Program-made: the position numbers and the translations under genes | The notes under the pieces: model-generated | Told to the model about the DNA's origin: nothing | The model's database searches: none | Seen by the model: the letters and a program-made list of their open reading frames with translations, nothing else | Shown here: positions 1 through 13,376 of the stretch, one piece after another | Numbering within the stretch: position 1 is the first letter of the stretch | Layout of the letters: each line of letters begins with the position of its first letter | From: Penelope pileata | Taxonomy: Eukaryota > Chordata > Aves > Galliformes > Cracidae | Assembly (NCBI GenBank): GCA_013396635.1 | Contig: WBMW01001510.1 | Location: forward strand, 157,964 to 221,963 | Length of the DNA: 64,000 nt | Direction: 5' to 3'

Positions 1-32
1 AAGAAAGAAAGAAAAAGAAAGAAAAAAAAAAG
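1..32. repeat. (GAAA)n / poly-purine simple repeat
   Basis: The window opens in GAAA units degenerating to poly-A. It may be the end of a longer tract or an A-rich retroelement tail lying mainly outside the window. Confidence 0.9.
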
Positions 33-3000
33 GGAGGCGCTGATAAACTCTGTTTACCAACCCAGATGGTATCTGTTGCCAGCAGCTGGCTGGTGCAGGC
101 TGTGCTGAGGTTAGGGCATGCCTAGGCTGCCCAGAGCCATGCAGTGACGTCTCAGCTGTGCTGAGCGGGCGAGCTGCGGTAGCATATGGCAAACATCCTC
201 TCAACGTCAGCATGGAACGGGGCACAGGGGCTGCGGTCGCTTCATAATGCTTTGTCTCTGCTGCTCCTTCACAGTCACTCTCTGCCCCTGCTCCAATGTG
301 AGGTCCTCCATGGGCTGCACATGGGTCCCTTTTGGAGCAGCTGGAGATGGCTCTGATCTGACATGGAGCAGCTGCTGGGCGCTGCTCACAGAGATCACCC
401 CTGCAGCCCCCCAGAACCTTGACCCGTAAACCCATGCACCCCTCGGCCCTTTGGGGTCACTGGAAATCCCTTCTGACGCCTCGCTGGGCAGCAGATGGTG
501 CCGGCTGGCACCAGGTGGCAGTCCAGCCCTGCTTATTTCGGCAGGGAGCTGTAAGGGGGAAGCTCGGGGCCTTACAGAGCAAGGAGATACTAAAAGAGCC
601 GGCACAGCCCTGGGGGGTGATGGGTTTTTCCCTGCCCTCGGGAGGAGCAGGGATACGCAGGGGCTGCACGCAGCTTGTCTGGAGGTCCTGAGGTGCATTA
701 AAAGTGTTCACAGGCATCCCACCCTGACCAGCTGTGCACTCCCGCAAAGGGATGGAGAGAAGTGTTTTTGCAAGGTCATGCTGCTGGGCATCCCCAGTTC
801 TTTGTCATGGGATCTCACCTTTCACAGATCACCATATGGGAACGCTGTGGCCTGTGGTTTCCCTCTGCCTGGTACAGGTTGGAGGCTGCTTTCTGTCTGA
901 GATTTCCTGCAGATGTGTTCGTTCAGATGGCCATGAGGAGGCATGGCAGGCTCCCTTTTCTTTCCACCATCAGTCCATCCATCCATCCATTGCAGCTGCG
1001 TTTCTGTAAGAACAGCAAGAGCTGCAGAGACCCTACCATGGGATAATTCAGTGGCATTTTCCTAGTAGTGTCCTCAGCCTGGGATTTTCCCATGTCCCTG
1101 GAGCAGCCAAAGCTGCAGGGTGTGCCCATGTTGCTGGACTGATGCTGTCCCGATGCACTCTCTTTTCCTTCTTCAGTTTGCTTCTCTCTCACAGGGACAC
1201 ATGAGCCGATGTCCTTGTTAGGAGCCTGCACCACCCACCATTTCCTTTGGATTTATAATCAACTCTCACACTGGACCTGCTTACTCCTCATTCTGCTGCA
1301 GTAACCTGAGCTTCAACCACCTAAATCCAGGAGCCAGGCACCCCTGACCCTTCCCATCATGTCAAAAGCCTGCTTTCCAGGCACTGCATCTCTTTTGAAA
1401 CCAATTTCTTGGGGCAGGGCCTGCTCCCAGCTTTTAGAGAAAAGCCTTACTGGACAGTTCAACTTAACCTCTCTGTAATTTAAGCACATCTGCATCTATA
1501 GAGCAAACAAGTTCAGAAGGAACCCATGGAGCAGAGGGGCAAGATGTGAAGGAGGGGATACCCTAACTGCTGCTACTAGTGGCTTTAGATCTTGCTGAAA
1601 ATCACAGCTTTATTCTTGTTTGGCAAAGCTGACGTCTTACACGGCAGGACTGCATTGCCGATGCACCCATCTGCATCCAGAAAACCCTGACCATCCACCT
1701 GCACACAGCTGCTCTCCATGCACAGATGTGATAACATGCCCAGGTCCACAGACTTGTGGGGATGCCAAGAAGAAATAGCTCTCACTGGGCCCCTTCAGCT
1801 CCTGGTGCCTGGCTCTGTCCCCTGTGCCAGCCCTTCATTTGGTGAATGCCCTCAGCCCTTTACTGAGCTCTCAGGAGGGCTGAGAATTAAACATCACAAA
1901 AACTGCTGCTCCATAGGAACAAGCTGCTTCCAGCATCTGGCATCTCACACCAACAGGGCAGGATAAGGAGTCAGCATGTCATCTCCACCAGCTTCAGCTG
2001 GGATAAACACACAGGAGCACGGGGATCCTTGCACCTCTAATCAACGTTCTGCTCTGCAGCCAGGCATCCTCTCTGCTGCTAAGTGCATAGGGAAGGAAAG
2101 AGCATAATGCCCATGAATTAAAGTTGCAGTCCTTTTCTCCTCCATTACTAATCTCCATTCAGATTTAATCAGGCAAAGAGGGTATTTCAGGCACTGTGGT
2201 CTGAGTTATTGCAGAGCTCCCCACTCCCGAGAGGCTGTGCTTCAGAGGCTGCTGTGCGAGCTCACAACAAAGACAAACCCAGCTCTGAGAGCTGGCAGCC
2301 TGGCAGCAGGTAGAGACAATGCCAGTGGCACCGAGGGAAGGTGAAGAGAGGTGGTCCAGGACCAGACAGCAGGATAATGATCCTGTACCCCCCCCAATGG
2401 AAGGACTTAGTGAATGTGAAAAGCTTTGTTATGGCCAGGTTGAGCTCGAGTCCATGCAGTGTATCTGCAAGGAGAAAATTGTGGCAGATGCAGGTTAATT
2501 TTGGACAAAGAAAGCTAGGTCTGGGGCAGAGAGGGAGAACGTTGGGTCCTCATCGTGGAGCTGAGTGAAGTAGTGTTCTTGGTCAGAGCCTCAGGTTAAT
2601 CTCATCTGTTGTTTTCCTTCTCCTAGCTGCAACTGCAGGCTCCACTCACAGTCACTGGAGAGAAATAGGTACTTTGAGGGCAACTAACCAGGACTGAAAA
2701 TGTATTTGAGGGTGAAGGCAACCGTTCCTGAGAAGTGTTTCCATTGACTTTGTAGAGAAAGACAGAGACAGACACCCGTGCTGCAGACACCTGCATTTGC
2801 CCTGCTGCATCCTAACCCCAAGGGGATCTCGCTGGAAGCTGAGGGGGATGCCTGCTGTGACACCAAGGAAACAACCAGAGAGGATAGGGGATTCAGAACA
2901 GAAAGAAAACAGGATTTCAAGGAGAAAACATGCTCAGTGTGCCAGTGATGACAAATCAGGAGGAAGAAAATATCTGCTGACCCTCTAACAGTGCAGTGGG

Positions 3001-6000
3001 ACAGCAAGAGGACCAAGAAGGGGATAGAAAATGTCCTCAGGAGCTTCACAGGGAAGTGGAGCGACTGTGCAGGCTTGCACAAACTTGGTATCAAGAGAAA
3101 GCAACTCCAGATTTGTGTCTCCCCAAGCAGTCAGTGCATGGCCCCCGAAAACCATAATACACACCCCAATTTTCATTGCAAAAGGGACTGTTTCAGTCTG
3201 GCAGATTAGAATCTGCCCTTTGGTACCTGATATAGTCATTCAACCGTCAATATCAGGCCAAAGGGTGTGGTACAGACGGCCTGGGCATACCCCTGTTCAG
3301 GCAGAGGTATTGGCTCAGGACTGTAACACAGTCTGCATTTTGCCATAGAGCGCAGATTTGCCTGTTTTGGTACTGGTTAAGTATTTATCTTACTCCCCCT
3401 GGGGTCTGCAGCACATGAGACCACCAGTAGGAGTAACATCACCAAACTCTGATATGCTCAAATGTCACTGAAAAGCCATCATAACATCCTGCTTTTCGAT
3501 GGCACCCGGTGATGGACTTTCTCTAAGAAAGACTGGACATTCAGAAAACATCTCTTGAACTCATCCTGCAACAACTACAAACCCTGGTGCGCAGCTGGGT
3601 GGATTTATGGTCTTTTGCATATTGGGTGCAGGAATTGTTTATTGTATGTATTATAATCAGTACAATGTACAGGCTCACTTCTGAGTGGACTCAGGCGTGA
3701 AGGGGTGGAGTGTAAGGGAACTGTTGGGGCACCTGGTGAAGCGGCATGGCTGGCCTGAGGAGCACAAGTAAATTGCTTACACCTGTGCTCCCTTCGTGAC
3801 GGGGTGGGCCTGGGGTCAAATCACCCTGGGCTTGCATAAGGGCCAGCCACTGAAAGGAGAGTATCTCTGGCCTAAGGCTACATCCTTGAGAGGAGTGCTG
3901 TGTGGCTGGAGATGCCCTTCACCTGGTGACTGAGTCTGATCTTTCTTTTTGTGTATGTCTATTGGCCTACCCTTGAGTACTTTGCCTGGTATTGCAAAAA
4001 AACCTGTCAGTAGAGATTTTCTTTCTTTGTTTGCAGAACAGATGCTGCCTGCACAGTAGCCTGAGGTCAGAGACTTTGTTCTGTACAGACTCTTCCTGTC
4101 ATCACTAAACTGATGAGGCCACAAGGAGAAACTCTCCCTAAAAAGCACCCAAAGTGTGCAGCTTTCTGATAATCTCTCAGATTGCAAGCAACCCCCGAGA
4201 AACAAATTAGGTTCAACCTACGGCTCTGGGGCTTTCAACACTGAGGTGCATCCTACAGGGAAAGGTGGCTTTTCTGCAGTCAGTTAGGACTGTGGCTGCT
4301 GCACGCTGTACCCAGCCTGTGGAGGAGTCAGCTGAGGCTTTGTTTTTAAGTGGTTTCTAAATAGAGAAGACAGCACTGGTGTCACTGGTTGGGAGCAGAA
4401 GGTGATAGCTGGCTGGCTGGGAGCTGCTGGGTTTGGGTTTGCTGTGTAGGGAAACAGGCAAATGATGGATTAAAAAAACTGTGATAGAAAGAAAATTCTC
4501 TTTACCCGGTACCTTTGTGAGCAATCAGCTCACTTTGTGTGTGTGTACACAGATATCCTATGGAGTATAAACAGCCAGAATTTAAGGATCAAAACGCTGG
4601 AAAAAATTATGGCATCTACATAAAATTTCCTGTATTTTAGCTGCTGACTTCTCTATACTTGTGCAGCTGCCAGTACTCAACATTTTTCCAGGCAGAATTT
4701 TCCATGTTAATGCATGTAACTCTGAACATGAAAGCAAACAACTTGTAATTAGTGCTGTTAAGAATTTCAGTCTTCAAACCACCAAACGATCTCCAGCACA
4801 CCTAAATGGCTCTGCCAATCTGTTTCTTTCCTACCCACTAAGCATAACAATGACTTTAGGTTCATCTTCTCAGTTTGGGATTGTACTGCTCACATCTCAG
4901 CTTTAAGAGCAGTCTTGCATCTCCCCAGATGGCAGGAGGACCTTTAGCTACCATAAGCAGTACCCATCCTACCCATGGCATAACATGTACAGTGGAGCCA
5001 TTCTCCAAGCTCCACCAGCATTTAGTCTCCCATGGGCAAGGGAAACAGCCTTGCTAATAACTACAAGCCCTGAAAGCATCAAATAATTTAGAGCCAGGCT
5101 CCCCAGAGAAGCGGAATGGCATATGCAAGCAATTGTCTAATCATGATCTAATTACCCAGCTGGAATTTGGCCAGGATGCTGGGATCCTAAGGAAAAGGTT
5201 GTAGGGTCTCTGAGTGCACTTGAGATCTCTGCTTTATGCACTTAGTGAGGCGTGTAAAGGGCCAAAAAGCATGGCTGGTACTGCACAAAAATTTTTTGGA
5301 CTGAGCAGAAGTCATTTCACGCCAGTTGTTTCTTGGTGGCTTCTTATTTATAGACACTAGTGATCCACCTCTGCCTCCTGGCAAGACCTGGGCCCCAACC
5401 TCTCTTTGACAAGGTCAGGGTATGGTCTATATGGATGGACTACAACTTAAACTCCTGCTGGGCATCTCTGTCATGACCCTATCAGCTTGTAATGATGGAT
5501 GTCAAAGCTGTGTGGTTTCTAAGCTCAGATGTGAGAAACTACACAAATAGGGACAGGGAATAGCATCACAATAAAACAAAGGGCGCCAGGGATTATGGCA
5601 AAGCTCAGGGCTGCCTGGCATAGTGCCCCACAGAAGACGTTCCTATGGGTCTGGTGGCTGTCAGCCAGCACCCAGGGACTCCACTCCCTCTTTCACAGCT
5701 TGCTGCCAGAGCAAACCTTGACTGTGGGAGGATCCTTCAGACCCCTTGTCCCAGCTCTAATGTTTAAACAGCCATATCCGTGCCAGGTTATTTCTCTTCA
5801 CTTTTTGCTGATTTCCAAAACCAATGTAATGTAACCTGCTGATTTGGACTTCCGTTAGTATACAGCAAGGGTTTTTTGCCCTTTTAAGTTCTTCTATGAT
5901 AGAAAAGAAAGGTGGAACCATTTACCACTTCTTATAATTTTATTTTTTTTTTAAATTTCTGTTTATCCTCAACTAATGTGAGGCTCAAAGAGCTCTAGAA

Positions 6001-9000
6001 TTGTGGCTGCCCTGGTTGCAAAACAATGGTAACACCCAGCTCACGTTAAAGGTGAAATGTCAGATTGCTCTGAATTCTGCTTTTGTATTTGCTTTTTACC
6101 AATTTCTTTCAAAGATGCAGAAAACAATATAGAGAAGTAGTCCCTAAGGGAAACTCATCCTGTTCGAACAGATGTTATTCAAATTGCTCCTGAGGAAGAT
6201 TTTGAGAGCGTTCTCTGTTTCTTATTCTTCCAAAGCTCATGCTCTTGGACCTATCACCAGGGATAGGAATACACGGTGAAGTTCAGCAGCCTTGGTAATA
6301 AGGAGTTACTGTCCATAAATATGACAGCTTTCAGGCTATAGTGCTACATCTTTTGTGACTTATCTTCACCTACAGCTTGCTCTGGTATTAAGGGAACTGC
6401 CCCACAGCTGCCAGGCTGCCTGTATTGTAGACACAGATATGCAAAATCCTGTGTTAAACTACAACAGTCAGCAGCAGAGTGCTACAGTGCATGGACATCT
6501 AATAAAATAGAAGGGTTTATCTTATCTTTGCATTTTAAATTCTTTAGAATTTTTTTCCAAATCCTTTGGAAGGAGTGGTCAAAATGTGTTAGCAGTGAGG
6601 TTCCTGGACAAAGCTGGGAGGATAGAGTTGTGAAAATGCTTATTTTCTGCACGCCTTTCCAAGGAGGCTGGTGGTAAGAAGTGTTCACAACAGGGCTTTT
6701 GTGCTGCTATCACAGCTCTGAAAGCTGGATGTGTGTGTGCAGGGCGAGGGCAAGCCTGCATGCATGCTTTTCCCCTGTTTTTACATGTTTACATTTTTAC
6801 ATGTTCTTAATGTAGCAGGAAGGCATGGCATGCATGCATGGGCTTGGACTGCAGCACCCATGGAACAGTGGGGAGTGACCCTAAATGACCAGTTTGCATG
6901 GGAAATGTCAGTTACCTGGCTGCTACCTGATGGTTCTGGGAAGCCCCATGAGGTTGGCCTTTCCTTGCTATGTACTTTATTGCTCTAGGAAGTAAATGTG
7001 CAACAGTGCCATAAAAATACTCTGACAAAAAGCATATTGCTCATAAATACCCTCCCATAGCTTTCATGGGTCTTGTGGGAGCATTTTTTATTCTAATATG
7101 GAAGCCCCCCTTCTTTCCCTGCTGCTCGGATACACCAACGGGAAGAAAGCCTGGCTAGCTGCTCCACAGCAAAGCAAGAGGGGCCCGGTAACCTGAGAGG
7201 TAGCACAGTCTCCTTTATGTGTGTGATGCTTTTTGCTAGAAGGTGACAACTCTGGCTTTTCATTGTGCTCTTAGGATGTGAAGAAGATCAAGCAGATAGA
7301 AGAGTTCTCTGTGGTTTCATGATGCTTCTTCCTCAGTGCCCCCCACTTGGGTGATATTTGCCAACAATATTTCCTTTAGCTTTGACAAATAGCTCCTCTT
7401 TTACCTCTGACAAATATTCCTCTTCCATAAATAAAAACTACAAAAACAAGAGAAAAGCTTTCCCCCTAGGCTTCTCTATTGAAGAACAACCTTCTGCACT
7501 CCTCAAACTTCTCCTGTTAACATGAACAGAACAGAACAAAAACTGAAGGCACAGCTGCAAGGTAGGATACAAGCCCAGCTGGGCTGAGGGCTTTGCATCT
7601 TTCCATGCTCAAAATGCCTCCTCTTGGAAAGCCAAAATATCAAATTACTTTAAAATAAAATATTCTTTCTCTCTCTTTTTCCTTTTGTAATACAAAAGCC
7701 ATTTTCCAATTTAAATATGAATCGGATCAGAGTGGACTGTGGAATAGCACAAAGGGTGCTGCATGTTCCTGTTAAATCAGGTGACAGTCTCACAGAACTG
7801 CACAGATCTGTGTATCCAATGTGAGGCACCAATGTCAGGAAGTACTGATCTGATCTTGATGTGTCTTGCTGTGTACAATACATGCCATCCACACTGGAGA
7901 ACAGACAACACAAAGAAAGAGCTACAAAGAAGAGATCATACAGAGCCAGTGATCTCTGGACCACTCAGAAAAGAGTCCTTTAAGACTAGCAAAGCAAATC
8001 AAAGAGGAGGTGGGGTTGCTGTCTATAAATACACCTAGTGGGTAAATACTGGGAAGGGCAGTGTGCTGCTTAAGCTGAAAGGTGAAGCTGGAAGGAGTAT
8101 AAAGAGCATGAATATGCTTAGGCTGGAGATGCTGTCTTCTGACTCGCTTCTGTATAGCGCTGGAGCAACCGCCAAAGAGCTTGTGAAAGAGCTGGTGTGG
8201 GCCTGCAGGGACAAGAGTTCTGACTCAAGAAATCCTCAGCTCCTGACCACAATGACAGATCAAAGGGACATACCTGAGGATAAAACTTAGCCATGAATAA
8301 ACATGGCTTAAAGGGGAATATTTCTGCTGATCAGAAGACTATTTGAGTTTAAGGAAAAGGTTTTCTAAGCATCTGAACATCCTTCAGCTCATGGATATGT
8401 TAAGACATTTGCTCTGGGGGGTAAGCAGTAGTAGTGTAAGCCCTCATGTTGGCCAAGTGAGAGACCACTGGCAGAGAGCACCAATCCCAGGCTTGAGATG
8501 ATCTGACTCCAGGAAAATGCCTTCTGTTGGAGTCTGTATTCTACACAGACCCTGTACTGCCAGCTTAGCTGCTTGGTCATACAGACCGTTTGCTGCGTGT
8601 GACAGCCCACACACGCTCCAAGATGAAGTGCCACAATATGATCAAGAAACGTATTTGGGATGCTTGGGATAATTGCCTGAGAAATGGCTTCAGTTCTATC
8701 AACTCCTACATGAGTGCCTGAAAGACTTTTCTCTGAGCAGCTATAATTGAAAGGTCAGTTCCCATGGAAGCTGCCCTCTTATGCAGAGGGTTTTGTCCTG
8801 AGATGAAAGGATGCTTCTCACTTCTCCAGCCTTTTGAACAAGGTTTTGTAACGTAAAAGCTGGCAGATCTCTTTGTGCTATCTGTTCTAAATAGTTATGT
8901 GGTGACAGTGTCTGAGTGTCTTATCTTTGCTAATGTTTTTATCTTCAGGACACCTGTAATCTTTAATACCTCATTTCTTAAATGTTTATCACAACCTCCA

Positions 9001-11227
9001 TTTTGTGGATGGAGGATTGAGGCTCAAAGACTGAACCCTACCCAAGTGCCCATGCTACGCAGGGAAGAAAGCTAAATGGCTGCTGAGGGTGATCTGGAGG
9101 GCCAAAGTGGAACGTTTCCGAGCATGCTGAAAGACTCAGTATAGGGACTTCAGTGGCGTGGTGAGAGGTTGAACAGGAGAGTCGCTGGCTAAAATTAAGC
9201 CACGGGTTAATGACTTAGATTGACAGATCTCTGTCACATACAGATGTCAAGTCACCTTTAGGAAAAGCCAAGATGGGGACAAAGGAAAAAAGACACCTGA
9301 TACTGCAGCCCAAAGTTTGGCTGGGTTTTTGACAAGGGATGCTGTCCCTCACTGCCCTGCTCACCTCTCTGCCCTGTGATTTTACATGCAGGTGCATTCC
9401 TTTGAATATGGCATGAGGCAGAAGTCCTATTCATTTCCAAACATTTAAAATTTCACAGGTATCATACTGGTTGACCATTTCAGAGTGCTTAAACCAAAAT
9501 GTTGGTTTAAATGTAGTTGAGGGAATTACAGGCTATTTCCAGTGTATGTGTGCTGTTCTTCCACTACTGCACTGACTGCTGGGATACACTCCAGAGAAAG
9601 CTGTGTTGCAAGATGCTATTGAAATGGTTTCCACACACAGGTAAGATGTCATACAGTGCTGTAAAAAAGATCCTGTGATCCTCCAGCTGTTCTGAAAATG
9701 TCGTATTTTATTAGTAAATAAATAAAACAGACATACCAGCGAAAACCAGTTCAGGAGCTTGTTGCTTTTACAGTCAAATCTGAGTGGTACTTCCCAATAC
9801 TAGAATATCAATCAACTGCTCACTCTGTATTCAGCACTCAGTTCCTGCCAAATGTCATGGGGTAAATTAAAAGCTTTTTTCCCTTATCTTTAGAGCTTAG
9901 CCCCAAAAAAACAGGTCTGAGATGATTTTTTTTTGTCAGTTGCGTAACAGAAAAATGGTTTAACAGATCTAAACCTTTTGATTTAAAATAAAGCCCCTGT
10001 GGGTTTGCTACACACCAGGTTTCAGCTTGATCCATACTACAGCAGCAGAAATATAAAACTCAAAATAGGCAGAAGAGCTAGAAAAGCAGAGGAAAACACT
10101 GTTTACTTAGAGTGCAAGGATATATATACAGTATTGCTCTCTCAACAGAGACTATAGCAAATAGGCAGGTATAAAACAGCTGGCAAGCTGCAGTGAGTGG
10201 GAGACCATCCATTTATAACCTTCTTCTCCAACAGCAGGTGATCCTGAATCAATGGCTGGAGTTTGAGCAGCCAGAGAAAATTAACTCTTGCTCTGCAGAG
10301 AGTGAAAACTGAGCATCCCTGTGGAGTTGCCAGTGATGATTTATTTCTGAGTTTGCAGAGTACTTCAATCTTAGTTCAGAAAGGCTTATAATTTCAGTGT
10401 GTATGAGTGTTACTATGCTTGCTGCATATATTTCCTATCTTTAATTCAGTAAAATTCTCCATTAAAATAAATTGCAATGCTGACAGGATTTACTGCCTAT
10501 GCTACCAGACCACACTGTGAACTGCAGAATTTAGATCCAGTCTGCAATAGGATTTGGGGCTTTGCTTGTAGTTAAGCATTTGTGAATCTCATATTTCCTT
10601 TTGTGGATTTGTAGAAACAGACCTGCAAAGATCTTTCATGCTTAAGAGGATGAAGATGGCACAGGAATTATTTTTTCTCTTTAGATTGCAGGGGTATTTT
10701 AACACTAAATTATTTCTGTATTTATGACAATGTCCAGAGGAGGAACTAGGAAAATAACAAAGATGCATTTAGGGACTGTCACTTCAAAGGTGACAACACA
10801 AATTGATTTCAAAGGGTGACTCTAACTTAGTTGAGGGTAATTCTACCTTGCAAAAGTTTCACCATAGTGGCATGGTACTTTTTCCAGCTTATCTGAAGAG
10901 GAAAGGACGGAGGGAATGGACAGACACATAAGTAACCACTGTACTTGGGAGTTAGGAGCTGGCTGAAGCACACTAATGATCTCTTTCAGTTAAATAAAGA
11001 TTAGTAAAACCCTTCAATTGAACTACACCTCTGAACTGCAGGAAATTCATAACACCTATGATAATTGCAGCACTCATAGTCCTTGCTGGTAATGAGAGCT
11101 CACCCAGCAAGGATTCTAGCTACAAGATGCTTACTTGATTGCCATACTTACTAACAATATTACTATGAGTTTAAAACAAGTGTGACATCATCTACCTTGG
11201 TGAGATAATTGATGTATTATGTTAGCA
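33..11227. other. Upstream intergenic DNA without recognisable genes
   Basis: I see no exon series, RNA gene or well-preserved mobile element in this 11 kb. Open frames are short, uncoordinated and show no familiar domain. Local items are a small (ATCC)n tract at 974-990, a 31-nt hairpin at 3760-3790 and TGCATGCATG-type alternating stretches near 6758 and 6830. The block around 3680-3860 is slightly GC-richer than its flanks, has a compact hairpin and could be a decayed LTR-like repeat, but I could not identify terminal ends. Confidence 0.6.
974..990. repeat. (ATCC)n short tandem repeat
   Basis: About four ATCC units are uninterrupted. It is a short microsatellite with no apparent gene context. 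Confidence 0.85.
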
Positions 11228-11703
11228 TTTTGGGGGGAGTGGCTGACACGCCAGAAGGCTGTGCTGCCATCCAGCAAGACCTGGACAGGCTGGAGAGATG
11301 GGCAGAGAAGAACCTGATGAGGTTCAACAAAAGCAAGTGTAGAGTCTTGCACCTGGGGAGGAATAACCGCATGCACCAGTACAGGCTGGGGGATGACCTG
11401 CTGGAGAGGAGCTCTGCAGAGAGGGACCTGGGGGTCCTGGTAGACAACAGGTTGGCCATGAGCCAGCAGTGTGCCCTGGTGGCTAAGAAGGCCAATGGGA
11501 TCCTAGGGTGCCTTAAAAAGAGTATTGCCAGCAGGTCGAGGGAGGTGATCCTCCCCCTCTACTCTGCCCTGGTCAGGCCTCAGCTGGAGTCCTGTATCCA
11601 GTTCTGGGCTCCCCTGTATAAGAAAGACAGGGACCTCCTGGAAAGAGTCCAGCGGAGGGCCACAAAGATGATNCAACCCCTGCAATTCTGTGATTCTGTG
11701 ATT
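11228..11703 (+). mobile_element. CR1 LINE fragment, 5'-truncated and internally deleted
   Basis: The plus strand encodes a recognisable stretch of CR1 ORF2 downstream of the reverse transcriptase core, including RWAEKNLMRFNKSKCRVLHL, RDLGVLVDNRLAMSQQCA and YSALVRPQLESCIQFWAP. The frame is open to about 11672. At the single ambiguous base (11673) the sequence jumps from LERVQRRATK-coding DNA to the CR1 3' tail (GCAATTCTGTGATTCTGTGAT), skipping the ORF2 C-terminus. It is a dead insertion upstream of UNC13B and not a host gene. Confidence 0.92.
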
Positions 11704-11851
11704 TACAAGCAGTAGGAAAGATGAGGACTTGCTGTACCAGGTGCTGTGTAATGCCATTGGTGACAACCATGGCATCACAACTTTAATCTTTAAATTAGGA
11801 CAGGCAGAGGAATGGGGAGCAGCAACAGGAGGAAAACAGTCATGATAGACT

Positions 11852-12112
11852 GAGAATCACAGAATCATAGTCATCTAGGTTAGAAAAGATGCTTCAAGGT
11901 CACCATGTCCAACAATTAGTTTGATCTACTGATCTACATCACTAAACCAGGTTCCTTAGTGCCATGTCTACATGTCTTTTAAGTATCTCTGGGGATGGGG
12001 ACTCTACCACCTCCCTGGTCAGTCCATTCCAATGCTTGACCACCCTTTCTGTGAGGAAATTCTTCTGTAGTTAGTCCACACATTAGCTCTTGTGCAGCTT
12101 AAGGGTTTTCTT
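11852..12112 (-). mobile_element. CR1 LINE 3' fragment, minus strand
   Basis: Read on the minus strand, this is a CR1 3' end. On the plus strand it opens with GAGAATCACAGAATCATAG, the complement of the octamer tail, followed by the reverse complement of the ORF2 C-terminal region, for example the segment around CAATGCTTGACCACCCTTTC. It is 5'-truncated with no open frame. It lies about 150 bp from the plus-strand copy on its left, with the two 3' ends facing each other. The distal boundary near 12112 is approximate. Confidence 0.88.
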
Positions 12113-13139
12113 TTTCAGCAAGTCTGGAAAAGAAGAAAAGCAAGGAGAGATATCTGAACAGTTTGGAAATCCCTAAGCAAATTTCTCAAATCTTTCACTG
12201 GCCAAAATTTCTAAGACTCTGCTAAAAACCAGGGAGAACCAGAGATCTGGACAGGCTGAGAATCTGACATCCTACCCTCAGACACCGTCAGATGTCCCCT
12301 GGAGTTAAGTGGAAAGCCAGTGTTGTGCTCAGCTCACAGCTGGGAGGCTTTCATACACAGCCAAAATGCAGAGGTTGGCATGCTGGAGCCCTTGCAGTCT
12401 GCTGCTGCCAGGCTCAAGTAACAGGTGAATAAGCAACCCAGAGCCTCTGTGGAGGTCAGGAGCACCTCAGCAGTGCTGAGGCCAGTTTGGGGCAGGAGGA
12501 GATCCCTTCCCCATCTGCCTCAGGACTGGCCCTGACAGCTTCACGTGCTCATGGTGCCCACTAACACTGCCAGGGATGGACGTGTTCCTGGTCCTGAGGC
12601 TGTGTCTGGCCTTCATCCCATAGCCTGCAAGCCTGTGTTGAGGAACATGCCCATTCGAGGGTTTCCTATTGGTATCTAAGAGAAGCTGTACATGCTTTCA
12701 ACACATTTCCATGAATGAAACACTTTTGTGGAGCAAGAACATGGGCAGTAAAACATGCTCTGCTGCATAGGGCACAACTCATTCTTCCCTGTCTAGGTCT
12801 GAATTTTGGTCAGGTTGGCTGTGTCTGTGAAAGACTCAGCCAAGAGACTTGTCCTCTGTTCTCTGTTTAGGCTTGTGGGTTACTCTAAGCATTACAGCCA
12901 TAGAAATTACCTCATGTGATGCTTTGCTGTTGAGTTTCAATGTCAGAAATGATTTGTTTCTCCTTGCATCCTCTGTTTGGAAACAGAAGTACACTGCACT
13001 GTGAGAGTTATTAAGAGCTTGGGATGAAGCAGCTCTAAAAGAACAGAGAGGCCACCACGTGAAACTCTGAGAACCAGGCCCAGAGGAGTGCAGGAGCTGA
13101 ACAACAGTGAGGAAAGCAAAAAGAAAGAAGAAGCAAAGC
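12113..13139. other. Proximal upstream region of UNC13B
   Basis: This kilobase between the CR1 pair and the CpG island has ordinary composition with no exon or repeat I can name. It may carry enhancer or promoter-proximal elements that sequence alone does not reveal. Confidence 0.5.
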
Positions 13140-13170
13140 ACCCGAAGAAGGCCCGAGGACGCCCCGGGCC

Positions 13171-13184
13171 GTTGCCATGGTGAC
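13171..13184 (+). promoter_or_regulatory. RFX X-box-like palindrome
   Basis: The 14 bases GTTGCCATGGTGAC closely match the symmetric X-box consensus GTTNCCATGGNAAC bound by RFX-family winged-helix factors, with one mismatch in the second half-site (GAC instead of AAC). The site lies about 256 bp upstream of the start codon, inside the CpG island, which is a typical position for a functional X-box. RFX factors regulate ciliary, neuronal and neuroendocrine genes. Binding here is inferred from the motif only. Confidence 0.55.
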
Positions 13185-13376
13185 GGGGTGGCGGAGGCAG
13201 CGCCCCCTGTCGGCCGCCGCGGGATGGCGGCGGGGAGCGCCCGCCCGCCCCGGCGGTGCCTCCCCTCGGCGGGGCGCGGCGGCCCGGCTCCTCCCGGGCT
13301 CCTCCTCCGCTCACCGCTCCGCCGACACCACCTCCGCCGCTTCGCCCTCCCGCTCGACCTGCAGCCGCGGGGCGGC

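Noticed and set aside
3031..3348. 105-codon plus-strand frame in the upstream region
   Set aside because: It overlaps other frames on both strands, shows no recognisable domain and has no splice or promoter context; chance open frame.
11209..11715. 168-codon plus-strand frame as a host gene
   Set aside because: Its sequence is CR1 ORF2 downstream of the reverse transcriptase core and it ends at the CR1 tail; it is a retrotransposon fragment.
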